64,000 nucleotides of DNA, taken from positions 1 to 64,000 of the forward strand of contig CAJNDS010001269.1 in NCBI GenBank assembly GCA_905221605.1, written 5' to 3'. The stretch comes from Symbiodinium natans (lineage: Eukaryota > Sar > Dinophyceae > Suessiales > Symbiodiniaceae). The number at the start of each line of letters is the position of its first letter. Position 1 is the stretch's first letter. The position numbers and the translations under genes are program-made. Below are positions 38,892 to 49,165 of this stretch, one piece after another. The notes under the pieces were generated by a model. It saw nothing but the letters and a program-made list of their open reading frames with translations. It searched no databases and was not told where the DNA came from.

Positions 38892-39954
38892 GTAAGGAAG
38901 GTAAGGAAATGAGTAGGGAAAATGAACACATCCCGAACAAAAGCTTTGTAAACCCTAAACCCTATACAGGGCGTGCTATCTCCGCTTGTCTCACGCACTC
39001 TTGACCCAGCCAGTGCACTCTTTGCTTGCGACTGTAGCATCGGGGAAGGCGGAATGTGTCGAGCTCCATTGATGAGGGCATGACTGTGCCTGGAGAGGGT
39101 CGTACGTAGGTTTCGGGGACGGAGATCGGATGACGGCTGACTTCCAGCTCACCTCGACTAGCCCCTCAACACAGGACCATTTTTTTTTATCTAACCAATC
39201 ACCCTAACTCCCAAACTCTGAAGCCAGAGGCTCAGGCCTACTCCCTGAACCCTAAACTCCCTAAACTCCCTAAACCCTAAACCCAGATCTTGGGCCCTCG
39301 CCCCGCAAGATGCGGCTGGTTCAGGCCCTTGCCGGTATCGACCTGTATCAGTCTCGGGACATCAGATGCTGGGATTTCAGGGGCTGTAGGTGTTAAGGCT
39401 TTTGGGGCGTTTAGGGTTTCAGCATATTGGCCTTTCCGTCGGCTGCCAGAAAAGAGGCGGGTAAGGGCATCTACGCAAATCTGGAGAACTCGAACCCTGT
39501 GGCAGGCACAGGCTCAGGTTGGCTGCTAACCTAAACCCTAAACCCTAAACCCTAAACTCTAAACCCTAAACCCTAAAACCCCTTCTTGGTCGAGGATGGT
39601 TGTGAAGTGGGCGGCCAAACCCTGAACCCTAAACCTAAAGAACCCTTCTGAGAGGAACCATGCAAGTTGCTGCGGGATCTCAGAATTATGTTAAAAATAG
39701 AAACCGGATCGTAGTATTGTTATTCTTCTTAGTATTATTACTACTATATATCTTATTACCTGTGTTTTTGTAGGGGAGCGGGTTGTAAGGGATAAAGGCA
39801 AGAAGCAGCTTAACAAAAGGAGGGAGTGTAAATCCAGCTTTTGGGAGGTTAAAGGGTTCAAGGTTCAGATCTCAGGGTAGTTACATGGTCCCTACATCAG
39901 AATCTTTGCAGAGGGTAAGGGACATGGAAGGGCCCATGGAGGGCCCCCTAAACC

Positions 39955-40095
39955 CCGAACTCCAAACCCCAAACCCCAAACCCTAAACCCCAAACCCCAA
40001 ACCCCAAACCTCAAACCCTGAACCCCAAACCCCAAACCCTAAACCCTAAACCCCAAACCCTACACCCTAAACCCCAAACCCTAAAGCCCTAAACC
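39955..40095 (-). repeat. CCCCAAA / CCCTAAA mixed array
   Basis: About 18 units alternating CCCCAAA with CCCTAAA, ending next to the exon at 40,110. Confidence 0.95.
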
Positions 40096-40109
40096 CGGCC
40101 TAACGGCGC

Positions 40110-40166
40110 CGAAGCCGTGCTGCTGCCGAGGGCGACTGTGCGGTCTCGTGCCGCATCTCCCTGAAC
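40110..40166 (-). CDS. Unidentified exon
   Basis: FREMRHETAQSPSAAARL after a split codon; acceptor CCGCAG/G, GC donor (gcgccg). Sandwiched between a CCCCAAA array and a GGGTTATA array. Confidence 0.5.
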
Positions 40167-40196
40167 CTGCGGGTCGCGGGTTTCGGGTTTGGGGTT

Positions 40197-40375
40197 ATAG
40201 GGTTATAGGGTTTAGGGTTATAGGGTTATAGGGTTATAGGGTTATAGGGTTATAGGGTTATAGGGTTATAGGGTTATAGGGTTATAGGGTTATAGGGTTA
40301 TAGGGTTATAGGGTTTAGGGTTTAGGGTTTAGGGTTTAGGGTTTGGGGTTTGGGGTTTAGGGTTTAGGGCTTAGG
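40197..40375 (+). repeat. GGGTTATA (8-bp) array passing into TTTAGGG
   Basis: About 15 units of GGGTTATA, then TTTAGGG and TTTGGGG, then GGGGCTAT types. Confidence 0.96.
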
Positions 40376-40420
40376 GGGCTATGGGGTTATGGGGTTGTGG
40401 GGTCATAGAGTGAGACGCGC

Positions 40421-40933
40421 ATGTGCGTTGTAAGGGTCGCAAAGTTGGAGTTTAGGAGAAGTTCCGAGAAGACAGAGTGCAGAGTATCACGAGTTGCCCT
40501 TACAGATTCGGGATGTGTGTACCCCGAACCCTACATCCTGTTGTGGGGCGGATGGCCGGACCCAACACAGCTTGCCATGAGTGGACCACAATTCGGTTTC
40601 GATGTGCTTCTGGGGAGAACCACGCTCCAGCGATGTTTGTGCCCTTACGCCCCAGATGGGGATTTTCTGAATCAGTCTTTTCTTTTGCCATTGTTCGGAA
40701 GCCTTTTTCGTTCTCCTGTTTTCAGGCGCCCCTGCGAAGGCTCATGTCATCTCCTCATGTTGGCTGTTTCAGTGACTCACCGCCCTACCGAGACCCCAAT
40801 TCCCCACAGCATATACTCTTGGGTTTCAGTCGCGAAAGGCAACGAGCCCCGAACAAAAATGCAACAGCCAGCCAAAGCCAGTAAAGAAAGTCTGGTATTG
40901 ACCGAACATGAAACGATGCTGCTGGGTACTTGA
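40421..40933 (+). CDS. 170-codon plus-strand open frame, unknown
   Basis: The longest open frame in the window, Met to stop, in a repeat-free block. A second plus frame of 135 codons overlaps it almost entirely, so openness alone is weak evidence. It contains WGGWPDPTQLAMSGPQFGFD and a Ser/Phe-rich middle. No domain recognised and no splice signals evaluated. Confidence 0.3.
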   Translation: MCVVRVAKLEFRRSSEKTECRVSRVALTDSGCVYPEPYILLWGGWPDPTQLAMSGPQFGFDVLLGRTTLQRCLCPYAPDGDFLNQSFLLPLFGSLFRSPVFRRPCEGSCHLLMLAVSVTHRPTETPIPHSIYSWVSVAKGNEPRTKMQQPAKASKESLVLTEHETMLLGT

Positions 40934-41717
40934 CTGGCGAATCAGATAGGCCAACTCGGACAGACTCAAAAGCCGCCCTGGCCAACACCTGCACTTGTTC
41001 AACCCTAAGCCTGAGGGCCCAACTACAATCGCGAAGGACCACCCGAAACCCCTTAAACTTCAACAAGCCTTAAGCAACTTCAACAAGCCTTAATAGCCTT
41101 AAGCCGTACATGGGTGTTGTTCTGGAAAAGCTTCCAACGGTACCTATGGTATTCCTCCTCCCCTCTCCTCCCCGGCTGTGTTGATGCCTTGCTCTGTTTC
41201 GGGTCACGCAGCTGCCATGCAAGCAGCCCCCTCAAAAAGTGCAGGGAGCCATCGTGCGAATCGAGCTGTCTTCGCACATGTGGAAGATTCGTCAAATGTT
41301 TGGAGGTTCCAGAGCTCCAATTCATACCATGAGAGGTCCCAATTTGTGAGGTCTTGGGGCCCTAAACTAGGGACTATTGGGCCGGGACTTTAAACCCCAA
41401 GAGCACCTCTCAGCGTTTTCCACCTCACCGAAAGATGTTCCAATATCGAGGAGCCCCACATTTAGACCGCCTAGCCTCCTCATTAGCCACAAGCACAAGA
41501 GAAACTTTGCAATTCTGCCACAGTAATGAACAGATACTGATAAGGAAACCCTGTCTAATTGCTTCATTTCATAAGTAAATTCACTACATGACTTCATTGT
41601 TCTCGTTAGCAAATCAAGCGCAAGCCCGCGACCCAAGGGGTTCCAAAATCGGCCCGGCAACCACGGAGCGCCCCGCGATGGGCAAATCCCCCGATGTTCG
41701 GCCTGCAGCTGGGCTTT

Positions 41718-41812
41718 GGGTCTAGGGTCTAGGGTCTAGGGTCTAGGGTCTAGGGTTTAGGGTTTAGGGTTTAGGGTTTAGGGTTTAGGGTCTAGGGTTT
41801 CGGGTTTAGGGA
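41718..41812 (+). repeat. GGGTCTA then TTTAGGG array
   Basis: Five GGGTCTA units followed by six TTTAGGG units: a clean unit switch. Confidence 0.95.
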
Positions 41813-42340
41813 GAGGGCCCCATTTCAGTCGCAGAAGCCTACTAACCTAAGAGGCCACACATGCTTATACCAATGCTGCTGGTTTGGCAGGCTTCGGCAC
41901 CTGCGGTTGCTGTGGCCCTATACCCTAGGCAAGAAAACTAAAGTAGATCCCTTTCAACCCAGTTGGGGCTGCAAAAAAGTCACAAAGTCCTACCTAATTA
42001 GCTGCGTACAGAGAAAATGACAAGTTGTGGAGAAACAGTGCCGTTGAAATCTGGAACATACCTTCACAACTGTATGGGGATCCTTGTATTGAATCAAGCA
42101 CATGTCCGACGTGGAGGTGCATTGGGCTGAATAAGTTCTCGACTCAGCAAGAACTTCAACAAGGGTCCATGTACCTTTATATTCCAATACGTATTTGGGC
42201 TTTGAAGTTCATAAACCCTTCACCTCTGAACCCCTAACCTGAATCCCCCAATCCCGAAACCCCTGAACCCGAACCCCGAATCCCCAAACCTAAACCCTAA
42301 ACCCTCAACCCTAAGCCCTAAACCCTAAACCCATGAGCCA

Positions 42341-42420
42341 AGGTGCTCTGAATCGGCAGTGCGCAGGAGCCGCTCCGCGCACGGATTGGCAGTCCCAGAG
42401 GCGCCGAGGCCGTTGCATCT
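42341..42420 (-). CDS. Possible exon
   Basis: GC-rich island reading CNGLGASGTANPCAERLLRT, best codon use of three open frames; acceptor TGGCAG/A. Directly followed on the plus strand by an inverted-repeat element. Confidence 0.35.
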
Positions 42421-42444
42421 GCCAAGGCTTATACTGGATCCGAA

Positions 42445-42575
42445 GTATGGGCCCTTAATTTGGGTCCCCTGTTATATAACCTGTATACACACTATACGTA
42501 ATTAAGGCCCATACTCCGTTTAAACAAGGGTAAGGGACGATACTGAGGGCCCACGGTTCCAACCTTAGATTGAGG
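42445..42575. mobile_element. MITE-like element, family E copy
   Basis: gaagtatgggcccttaattt ... gtaagggacgatactgaggg then cccacggttccaacctta. Copies at 49,862-49,950 and 49,060-49,165. Confidence 0.75.
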
Positions 42576-43185
42576 GTTTGGGCTGGTGGGTTTAGGGGGT
42601 TTCATGGCTTCTTAGAGCTTCTAAGGGGTTTAAGGGCTAAGGGGCTTATACTCAAGCGCTTCGAAGGGCTCCAGGTCAAGTTTTCTATCTACGACTCGGA
42701 GTGACTACGGCTGTTCAACTGCTTGGGCTAAGGGCTCAGGCTCTGGAGGCCTAAATCCTGAATTCATGAACCCTAACATTAGCAGAACCAAGGGTAGCTT
42801 GAGTGGGGTCTACAAGGGAAGCAAGCAAAGGTTAGGGGTTGAGGTTTGGGGTCCATTTTGGAATGAGCTAGGCTTCATGTTTGGCCCCTTTTTCGCAAGA
42901 AGAGGGGCTCTGTTGCCCGTCGATTTGATAAAGGACTGTACAAGGCACCGCAACGCCGCTACCCATAGTGGCCTACGCATACCTCATCGCGGAGTTCCTT
43001 AGGGATGGAGGTCTTCCCGCTCACACGAACAAGCAGAGTTGCGGTGTTGAAGTCTGCCCAAGGTCCCAAGAGGTTTAGGTTTCAGGTGCTGTTGTCTCTA
43101 TTTGGCCCTGGCAGGTGGGACTCGGGTTAAAAAGCTCTAGGGTCTAAGGTGTACGGGTGAGGGCTACAGGGCAACCCAAAACAAC

Positions 43186-43288
43186 CTTGGTAGCCCAGTA
43201 ACCACAATAATGGCAATTTTTTGTTGGCTACTTTATAAGGGAACCCAAAGCCAAAAAAAAGGCAAAGGGTACCACTGGGCTACCAAGC
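43186..43288. mobile_element. MITE-like element, family B, best copy
   Basis: Ends cttggtagcccagtaacc and ggtaccactgggctaccaag, 103 bp. Relatives at 25,595-25,701, 43,942-44,069, 51,875-51,987 and partial ones near 8,160-8,237, 14,052-14,130 and 51,699-51,760. Confidence 0.85.
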
Positions 43289-43941
43289 AACAAGGATGCT
43301 TCTCGACTTTTGGGGACAATCTCGGGGGTTGAGGTCTTGTGCTTTGATAAGTTTGTCCGGCAAGCACCCGGCCAACACGCAGATACTAGCTCCAACGGAA
43401 TCCACCAGGGAAGTGGGTACCTTGTCCCATTTTGCATAACCTTTAAGGGAGTATGTCGGAGAACCGAATTCCCTAATGCCCTACGAGGTCGAGATGGAGG
43501 CTTGCGGGCTTGGGTTGAGAATCTAAACTTAGGGTTGGCGTTTTAGAGCTTAATGTGCAGGGTCTAGAGTGGGCTTTGGGCGTTAGGCTTGAGCTTTAGC
43601 TTTTAAAGCTCAGGAGTGAAGTAGTGCGGGGTTCAGCGTCATTAAAGGGATTGGTGCCAAGTTTGTTCTTCAGTTTTCACTTTGTAAATATGTTTCTGTA
43701 TAACAATATGACCATGTGTATAGATAGATATATGGACACTTGGCACGTGCCGCGCTTAGCACGGCGCGCCGCGTTGGCACTCGGGACCTTTTGGGCGTCC
43801 ATGCCAGCATGGACTCTCAAAGGGCGGAGAACTCCGCAAAGATTCGAGTTCTGCTGACTCTGATACAGCAACGCAGAGGCCTTAAACCACCAACCCCCCC
43901 CCGCCCCCCTTGGAAGTGAATCCAGAACCCTTAAAGGTCCT

Positions 43942-44069
43942 GGGTAGCCCTGGGTAGCCATCTTATGATAAGGGTACCGCTTTCTTGGGGGGGCTGGTTA
44001 CTATTATACAAGGGGATACCTAGAACCCCCCCCAAAACGGGCAAAAGGGTACCACTGGGCTTCCAATGC
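43942..44069. mobile_element. MITE-like element, family B copy
   Basis: tgggtagccatcttatgata ... gggtaccactgggcttcca; followed at once by family I. Confidence 0.78.
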
Positions 44070-44077
44070 GTCCTACC

Positions 44078-44205
44078 CCTACTTTGGAGAAGACCCTGGA
44101 AAACATGTACATACTTTTTAGGCAAAAGTAGCTCTAATAGGAACCCAGAGCCAAAAACAAAAAAACATTAACGTACATAAGTGTAGCACTCCAAAACCCA
44201 GGAGT
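44078..44205 (+). mobile_element. Dispersed element, family I copy
   Basis: cccctactttggagaagacc ... gtacatactttttaggcaaa ... gtgtagcactccaaaaccc; about 125 bp, directly after a family B copy. Confidence 0.75.
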
Positions 44206-44296
44206 TACCAAGGAGTCCCTAAACCCTAAACCCTAAACCCTAAACCCTAAACCCTAAACCCTAAACCCAAGGAGCCCTACACTCCGGGACCAAAAC

Positions 44297-44409
44297 ATCG
44301 GCCGTTCATCAGCAGCGTTGCGCCGTCGAGGATGCCGTAGTCCAGGAGCGACCGTTCATCCTCGAGCCGCTTGCCGATGTAGGTCAAGTAGTAAGCATCA
44401 CTTGCAATC
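44297..44409 (-). CDS. Ubl exon C (LTYIGKRLED)
   Basis: Contains LTYIGKRLEDERSLLDYGIL and DGATLLM, an unmistakable C-terminal half of a ubiquitin fold. Acceptor CCAAG/G; the 3' end is uncertain (GT or GA within the last 15 bp). Its first 22 bases and its acceptor are copied three more times upstream in the intron. Confidence 0.85.
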
Positions 44410-46064
44410 CTTGGTTTAGGGATTAGGGTTTAGGGTTTAGGGTTTAGGGCTTTGGGTAGTAGGCATCACTTGCAATCCTTGGTTTAGGGCTTAGCGTTCA
44501 GGGTTCAGGGTTTGGGGCTTAGGGTAGTAAGCATCACCTGCAATCCTTGGATTGGTTTAGGGCCTCAGGGTTCATGTTTTTTTGTAGTAAGCATCACTTG
44601 CAATCCTTGGATTGGTTTACGGCCTTAGGGTTCAGGGTTGTGGGTTTAGGGCTTAGGGTTCAGGGTTGTGGGTTTAGGGTTCAGGGTTTAGGGCTGAGGG
44701 TTCAGGGTTTAGGGCTCTGACTCAGGGCTCAGGGTCCAGGGTTGTGGGTTTGGGGTTCAGGGTTTAGGGCTTCGGGTTTGGGTTTAGCGTTCAGGGCGCC
44801 CTTCAAACCTGGCTTTGAATCGGAAGCCCAGAATCTGAAATCGTCTTTAACTGCTCCGAGCCCTCTTTATATTTCTGCTACGTGCTGCATGGGCCTGCAA
44901 AGAAATTGACACCGAACGGTGTATCTCTGTGCCGGGAAGGTTTGAGATACTCGCCAAGTGCACTGGTCAACCTTACCAGTCGCCCTTTATTGTCGCCCGA
45001 TCTCGGTACATCCCCCATTGAGCCGCTCTCGGTCGGTTTCCAAAGACACAAGCCTGACGTGGTCGAACAAGTCTCAGAAACAACCGTGGCGAACCGAACA
45101 CACAAGAAGGCCACCTCCCCCGACAGAGGTGTGCACACTCTCTGGGCTCCTTTTCAACACTCGCTAGGAATGTTTTCTAAAGGAGAGACAATCGGCACAG
45201 TACCAGTTCACATTAAAAGGGGAAATGAGGCTACTGCTGTGAGTATCTGGAGTTCAAGACGTAGGGAATCAGGAGTTCTCGACCCAGGATATTAGGGTGT
45301 AGGGTTTACCGGTTTCGCGCCTCGGGTTGACCGGGGCTCCGGCCCAAGCCGGTGATTCAGGTTGTTCTGGTTCAGGGGTGTGACGCTAAGCATCTGGGTT
45401 TTCGCGCACAGAACGCGCTTGACGTCCGAAATGTGGCAGTCCAGCCCCATCTGGAGAACACGCATCGTGTCGGACAGGTCCCGCCTCGATTTCAAGGCCA
45501 AGGTTCAGGGCATTTCGGGCTTTTGACCGGGCTCGACTTCATCCCGAACCCCAACCGCGACCTGTTAAATGCAGCACATGTTTTCATGAGCTGCGTATGA
45601 CATCTGTGCAGTACTTGTTCTACAAGGGACCCATGGGCCGGTCTACGGAGAAAATGTCCGAACGTTGGGTTTTGCGGAAGAAAGGGGGGACCCCAATTCT
45701 TTGGAAGCTCAGGAGTATGTAAAAAAGGCTGATGAAGCGGCCTTCACAGACAAGAAGGTGATCAGCTCCATATAGGGGATAGGATTCGGGGGGGACCACT
45801 GGGGATCTAGACCCTCGGAATAAGGGCCCCTGTTTAAGAGAGCCAGAAGAGGGCTAAGAGGGGTTCCCCTTTAGAAACCCTAAACCCTCAACCCTGAACC
45901 CTACACCCTAAACCCTGGGAACCTGGGCCCTAAACCCTAAACCCTAAACCTTAGATTAAGAAGTGTTCCCCTTTAAGGGCCCCACCTTATTCTACCTAGG
46001 AGGTCCATCGGAGGCGCACGAAGATCTGGACGTGGAGGGTCGAGGCTTGAGCAGGTGGGAGGTC
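44297..46064 (-). CDS. Ubiquitin-like domain protein, three recognised exons
   Basis: Three minus-strand exons join in phase (2/1, 2/1) into one ubiquitin fold. Exon A gives beta-1 VQIFVRL, exon B gives beta-2 and helix (TMRVLQM.., HISDVKRVLCAKT), exon C gives YLTYIGKRLEDERSLLDYGI and DGATLLM. Compared with ubiquitin this matches the IFVKTL, VKAKIQDKE, FAGKQLEDGRTLSDYNI and STLHL stretches. No C-terminal GlyGly is seen, so it looks like a Ubl domain of a larger protein rather than a conjugated modifier. Donors are GA (exon A) and GC (exon B); acceptors AG/G. Exons before and after are not identified. Segments at 40.1 and 38.1 kb could continue it. Confidence 0.8.
44387..44611 (-). repeat. Four copies of the Ubl exon C acceptor and exon start
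   Basis: A segment of about 26 bp (plus strand: gtagtaagcatcacttgcaa then tcctt) occurs at about 44,388-44,412, 44,457-44,482, 44,525-44,548 and 44,584-44,608, separated by TTTAGGG-type repeats. Each copy carries the CAAG/G acceptor and the first codons of exon C. Only the first runs on into the full exon. Confidence 0.85.
44882..45295 (+). CDS. 137-codon plus-strand open frame inside the Ubl intron
   Basis: One of the two longest open frames of the window, repeat-free, Met to stop, with ordinary mixed codon use. It includes RPLLSPDLGTSPIEPLSVGF and HKPDVVEQVSETTVANRTH. It lies wholly between Ubl exons B and C on the opposite strand. An 86-codon minus frame overlaps it. No family recognised; it could be a remnant of a mobile element or a processed fragment. 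Confidence 0.35.
   Translation: MLHGPAKKLTPNGVSLCREGLRYSPSALVNLTSRPLLSPDLGTSPIEPLSVGFQRHKPDVVEQVSETTVANRTHKKATSPDRGVHTLWAPFQHSLGMFSKGETIGTVPVHIKRGNEATAVSIWSSRRRESGVLDPGY
45392..45484 (-). CDS. Ubl exon B (beta-2 and helix)
   Basis: 30 codons with both split codons used, including DTMRVLQMGLDCHISDVKRV then LCAKTQ. Acceptor TCGAG/G, GC donor (gcttag). Joins to exon C as KTQM-IASDAYYL, aligning with ubiquitin KEG-IPPDQQRL. Confidence 0.8.
46006..46064 (-). CDS. Ubl exon A (beta-1)
   Basis: 19 codons plus two bases: DLPPAQASTLHVQIFVRLR. Acceptor CTGAG/G; the GA donor (gacctc) gives the phase required by exon B. Confidence 0.7.
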
Positions 46065-47049
46065 CTCAGCATGGAGCAGGGGATGAAAAACCCTCAGCCC
46101 TAAACCCCCAAACCCTTTTGGGAAAACTCGTGCCTCGAGTAATGTGGTGGTGAAGGGGCTCCCCCCACCCCACCCCCCCCGGTGTTGTGGCGGTGGGTTT
46201 CAGTTTAGGGTTTGAGGGCTTCATGAGGGTGTGATGAGTTGGATGGCGGGTTTTTGTCAGCTCGCTATGGGAGGCAGTAGACTCAGCTGTAGACCCTACG
46301 ACCTTACAGGACAACGTTAGGACTTTCAGGGTCTTGGTGTCGTCCGGGCGCCCATTCCAAAGTCACGAAATCCCTGCTTCTTCGGAATGGCGGCCCAAAC
46401 CCTGACCCCGGAAGTCCACCCACCAACCCATAGGAGGGACCCTGAGCTTCAACTACCCTGGACCCTTAACCTTAAACGTTTTAAATCTGAGCTTGAACAC
46501 GAAACCCTACACGCTGAGCTCTGGATGTCTACCCTTAAGCCGGTACGGTAGGCCCCTGCAAGCACTGCAAGCCCCCAAGCCACACACCCCAAAAATGCAG
46601 GGATTAGGGCTTCGGGTTTAGAGTGGGTTCAGGGTGCAGGGTTTAAGGTTCAGGGCTTAAGGTTCAGGGTATGGGTGTAGCGTTTCGGGGAGTTGGGCAG
46701 GGAGAAGCACTGAACCGTTAAGCTCTGCGCCCAGCCGTCTAGGCTTCCCGGCTTAGGGCGCTTTTGAGGCTCATCGGCAACAATATCGCTATAAGTAGGG
46801 TAGTTATAGTCGTAATTAAACGGTTTTGGCGTAGGTCTACGTATACCTGCCTTTGAACCTTCTCAAGTCGGGTTGAGGGCTTCGGTGGTTTGGCTTGCGT
46901 GGCTGCAGAAGGTTTGGGGACCCCGTGTCGTCACCTTCAGCAACTGCCCACCCCAACTGAACCCTAAAATGCCCTAAACCCCCTTAAAACCCCCTAAACA
47001 CCCTTGAAACCCCTAAACCCCCTTAAAACCCTTAAAGCCCCCTTAAACC

Positions 47050-47130
47050 CGACAAGCATCTGCGTCGCTCGCAGGGGACTCCACCTCCATGAGCTCTGCG
47101 CTGTGATTCTGATGAAGCCAATTCTGAAGC
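47050..47130 (-). CDS. Possible exon
   Basis: Reads SAELMEVESPASDADACR on the minus strand in a GC-rich island between two telomere-like arrays. A plus-strand reading with acceptor CTCGCAG/G is also open. Boundaries approximate. Confidence 0.35.
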
Positions 47131-47586
47131 CTTCAGCCAGGCATTTAGGGTTTAGGGTTTAGGGTTTAGGGTTAAGGGTCAAGGGTTCAGGTTTAAGGGT
47201 TTAGGGGTTAGCGTTTGGGTTCGACACCAATAATGCCTGCGCCACAAGGAAGCTGGACAACCTTCGCAAGAAACTGCGCGAAACACAAACGTCAACATCC
47301 AAAAACAACCTAGGCATTCCTAGCCCCTCAAACTCTAAACCCTACAGACGTCCACAGACTGTAGACCCCAAGTAAGCGTGAATTGTAGTGTTGAGGTCTC
47401 GTAGACTTAGTTAGGGCCGGGGTCTTACTTTGGCAGGTTTGTCGTTTAGTAGTTTAGTAGGGTTTAGGGTTTAGGGTTTAGGGATTTGGGTTTAGGGTTT
47501 AGGGTTTAGGGAGTTCGCTCTCATGATTTCCAACCTCCGATCTGCAAATCTCACTTTGTAGATCTCCATTGCAGTCCCTCCACCTT

Positions 47587-47702
47587 GGGGACGAAATGAA
47601 CCTTAAAAATGGGGGGGTCATATACCCTACACTACTATAATCCCTATTGAGGTATGTGAACCATAAACCCTTTTAGGGCTCATTTCGTCCCCGAGGCAAC
47701 TC
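47587..47702. mobile_element. MITE-like element, family G, single copy
   Basis: Ends ggggacgaaatgaacc / gggctcatttcgtcccc with a second inner pair (ctactataatccc). 116 bp. No other copy seen in the window. Confidence 0.75.
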
Positions 47703-47904
47703 AACATCAGTTCTATGTTTTGGGGTTGAGGGTTTCGGGCAGGCGGCCGCCCACACCTTGCATTCGGGCCCCTCTCAATAGAGATCGAGTCCCTCCGCCC
47801 CCACCCCCACGACCCACCAACCCCCAACCCGCACCTAGAGCAGGAGATGAAAGATTAAATCTCCAATCTCGCATTGTTACACGAAGCTGCAAGACAAACA
47901 TCAC

Positions 47905-47965
47905 CCTAAACCCTAAACCCTAAACCCTAAACCCTAAACCCTAAACCCTAAACCCTAAACCCTAA
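47905..47965 (-). repeat. CCCTAAA array
   Basis: Eight perfect units just below the exon at 48,015 (about 50 bp away). Confidence 0.95.
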
Positions 47966-48014
47966 CCCCGAACTCATCCGGAATGGTAGGACAGCGAGGT
48001 GACATGTGCGCCAC

Positions 48015-48053
48015 TTGCCAGCGGAACTGCCAGCCCAGCACCATGCTTGCGTC
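48015..48053 (-). CDS. Unidentified exon
   Basis: DASMVLGWQFRWQ, phase 0 to 0, acceptor GCGCAG/G, GT donor (gtggcg); the frame stays open on both sides (SMVRLAQ.. before, VAHMSPRC after), so the true exon may be longer. Confidence 0.5.
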
Positions 48054-48713
48054 CTGCGCTAGCCGCACCATCGACCCGGAGCCCCTGTTATCTTGCTCAC
48101 TTCGCAGGTCACTCATGAGCCTTATATACAAGGGACATGTAACATATGTACCTTGACGATCGGAATATCCGATCTCTAGCAGCGTATAACCCCTTTAAGT
48201 CCCTAAACCCCAAGCCCAAAACCCTCAAGCCCAAACCCTCAACCCTCAACCCTAAACCCCTAAACCCCTAAACCCCTAAACCCTCAAACCTAAAAAACCC
48301 CAAACTTTAGGTTTCCGGTGATGCAGGTCGGTCCCCCAAGCGCCGCCGCTTCGGAGCCTCTCGGAGAATCAGCGTGTGGGGCCCACGACGTGACGAGAGT
48401 TAAAGGTTCAGGGTTTAGGGTTCAGGGTTTAGGGTTTCGGGCTTAGGGCTGTACCCCTAACTTCTGATTCAAGGACGAGAGCAGTTTGCATGAAGCAGGC
48501 CTGTCCTTTGGGGCATGGACTGCCGTTGAACGAGGTTGTCTTGAGACTGTCAGGTCTTCGATTTTGAGCCTATTGCCCAGTTTGGAGGTCCAGGGCGAAT
48601 GCATTCACACCGTTTGAATCGCCATATGCCATAAACCCTAACAGAGTCGTACACGACGGGGCAGGATCGAGTGCGGGGCCAATTTGGTCATTTCTGTTTG
48701 CTGGTGACATGCC

Positions 48714-48852
48714 TCTCTCTCTCTTCTCTCTCTTCTCTCTCTTCTCTCTCTTCTCTCTCTTCTCTCTGTTCTCTCTCTTCTCTCTCTTCTCTCTCTTCTC
48801 TCTCTTCTCTCTCTTCTCTCTCTTCTCTCTCTTCTCTCTCTTCTCTCTCTAT
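48714..48852 (+). repeat. CTCTCTTCT (9-bp) array
   Basis: About 15 units with one CTCTCTGTT variant; gives Ser-Leu and Glu-Arg frames on opposite strands that are not genes. Confidence 0.96.
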
Positions 48853-49059
48853 TGAGACAGCTGTGGGCTGAAAGGTCCAGGTACGGGCCAGAAAAAGGGC
48901 TTGGGGGGTCAAAGGGGTCTCACTGTAGTCGCAGAAGGTCCATGTATATTCTAGAAGCTTACGCCCGAAAGAGCTCATGAAGGTACTACTTTGGGGCGAG
49001 CGGGGGAAAAAAGACAAGGGACTGTGAGGTTGGAATCTCTGGGGGTAGGTCCATGTCCC

Positions 49060-49165
49060 CTCAGTATGGGCCCTTCAAAGGGGGACACCTTACATACACC
49101 CCAACGACCACTTCAGAACCCTTTAAAAAGGGCAAGGGACCATATTAACGGACAATACAACTACC
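49060..49165. mobile_element. MITE-like element, family E copy
   Basis: cagtatgggcccttcaaagg ... gggcaagggaccatattaac; inverted ends, diverged middle. Confidence 0.72.

Noticed and set aside
45292-45501. A 69-codon gene as an intact reading frame
   Set aside because: It is Ubl exon B plus read-through into the intron; only 45,392-45,484 fits the family.
48671-49017. Ser-Leu repeat and Glu-Arg repeat frames
   Set aside because: Produced by the CTCTCTTCT 9-bp array.
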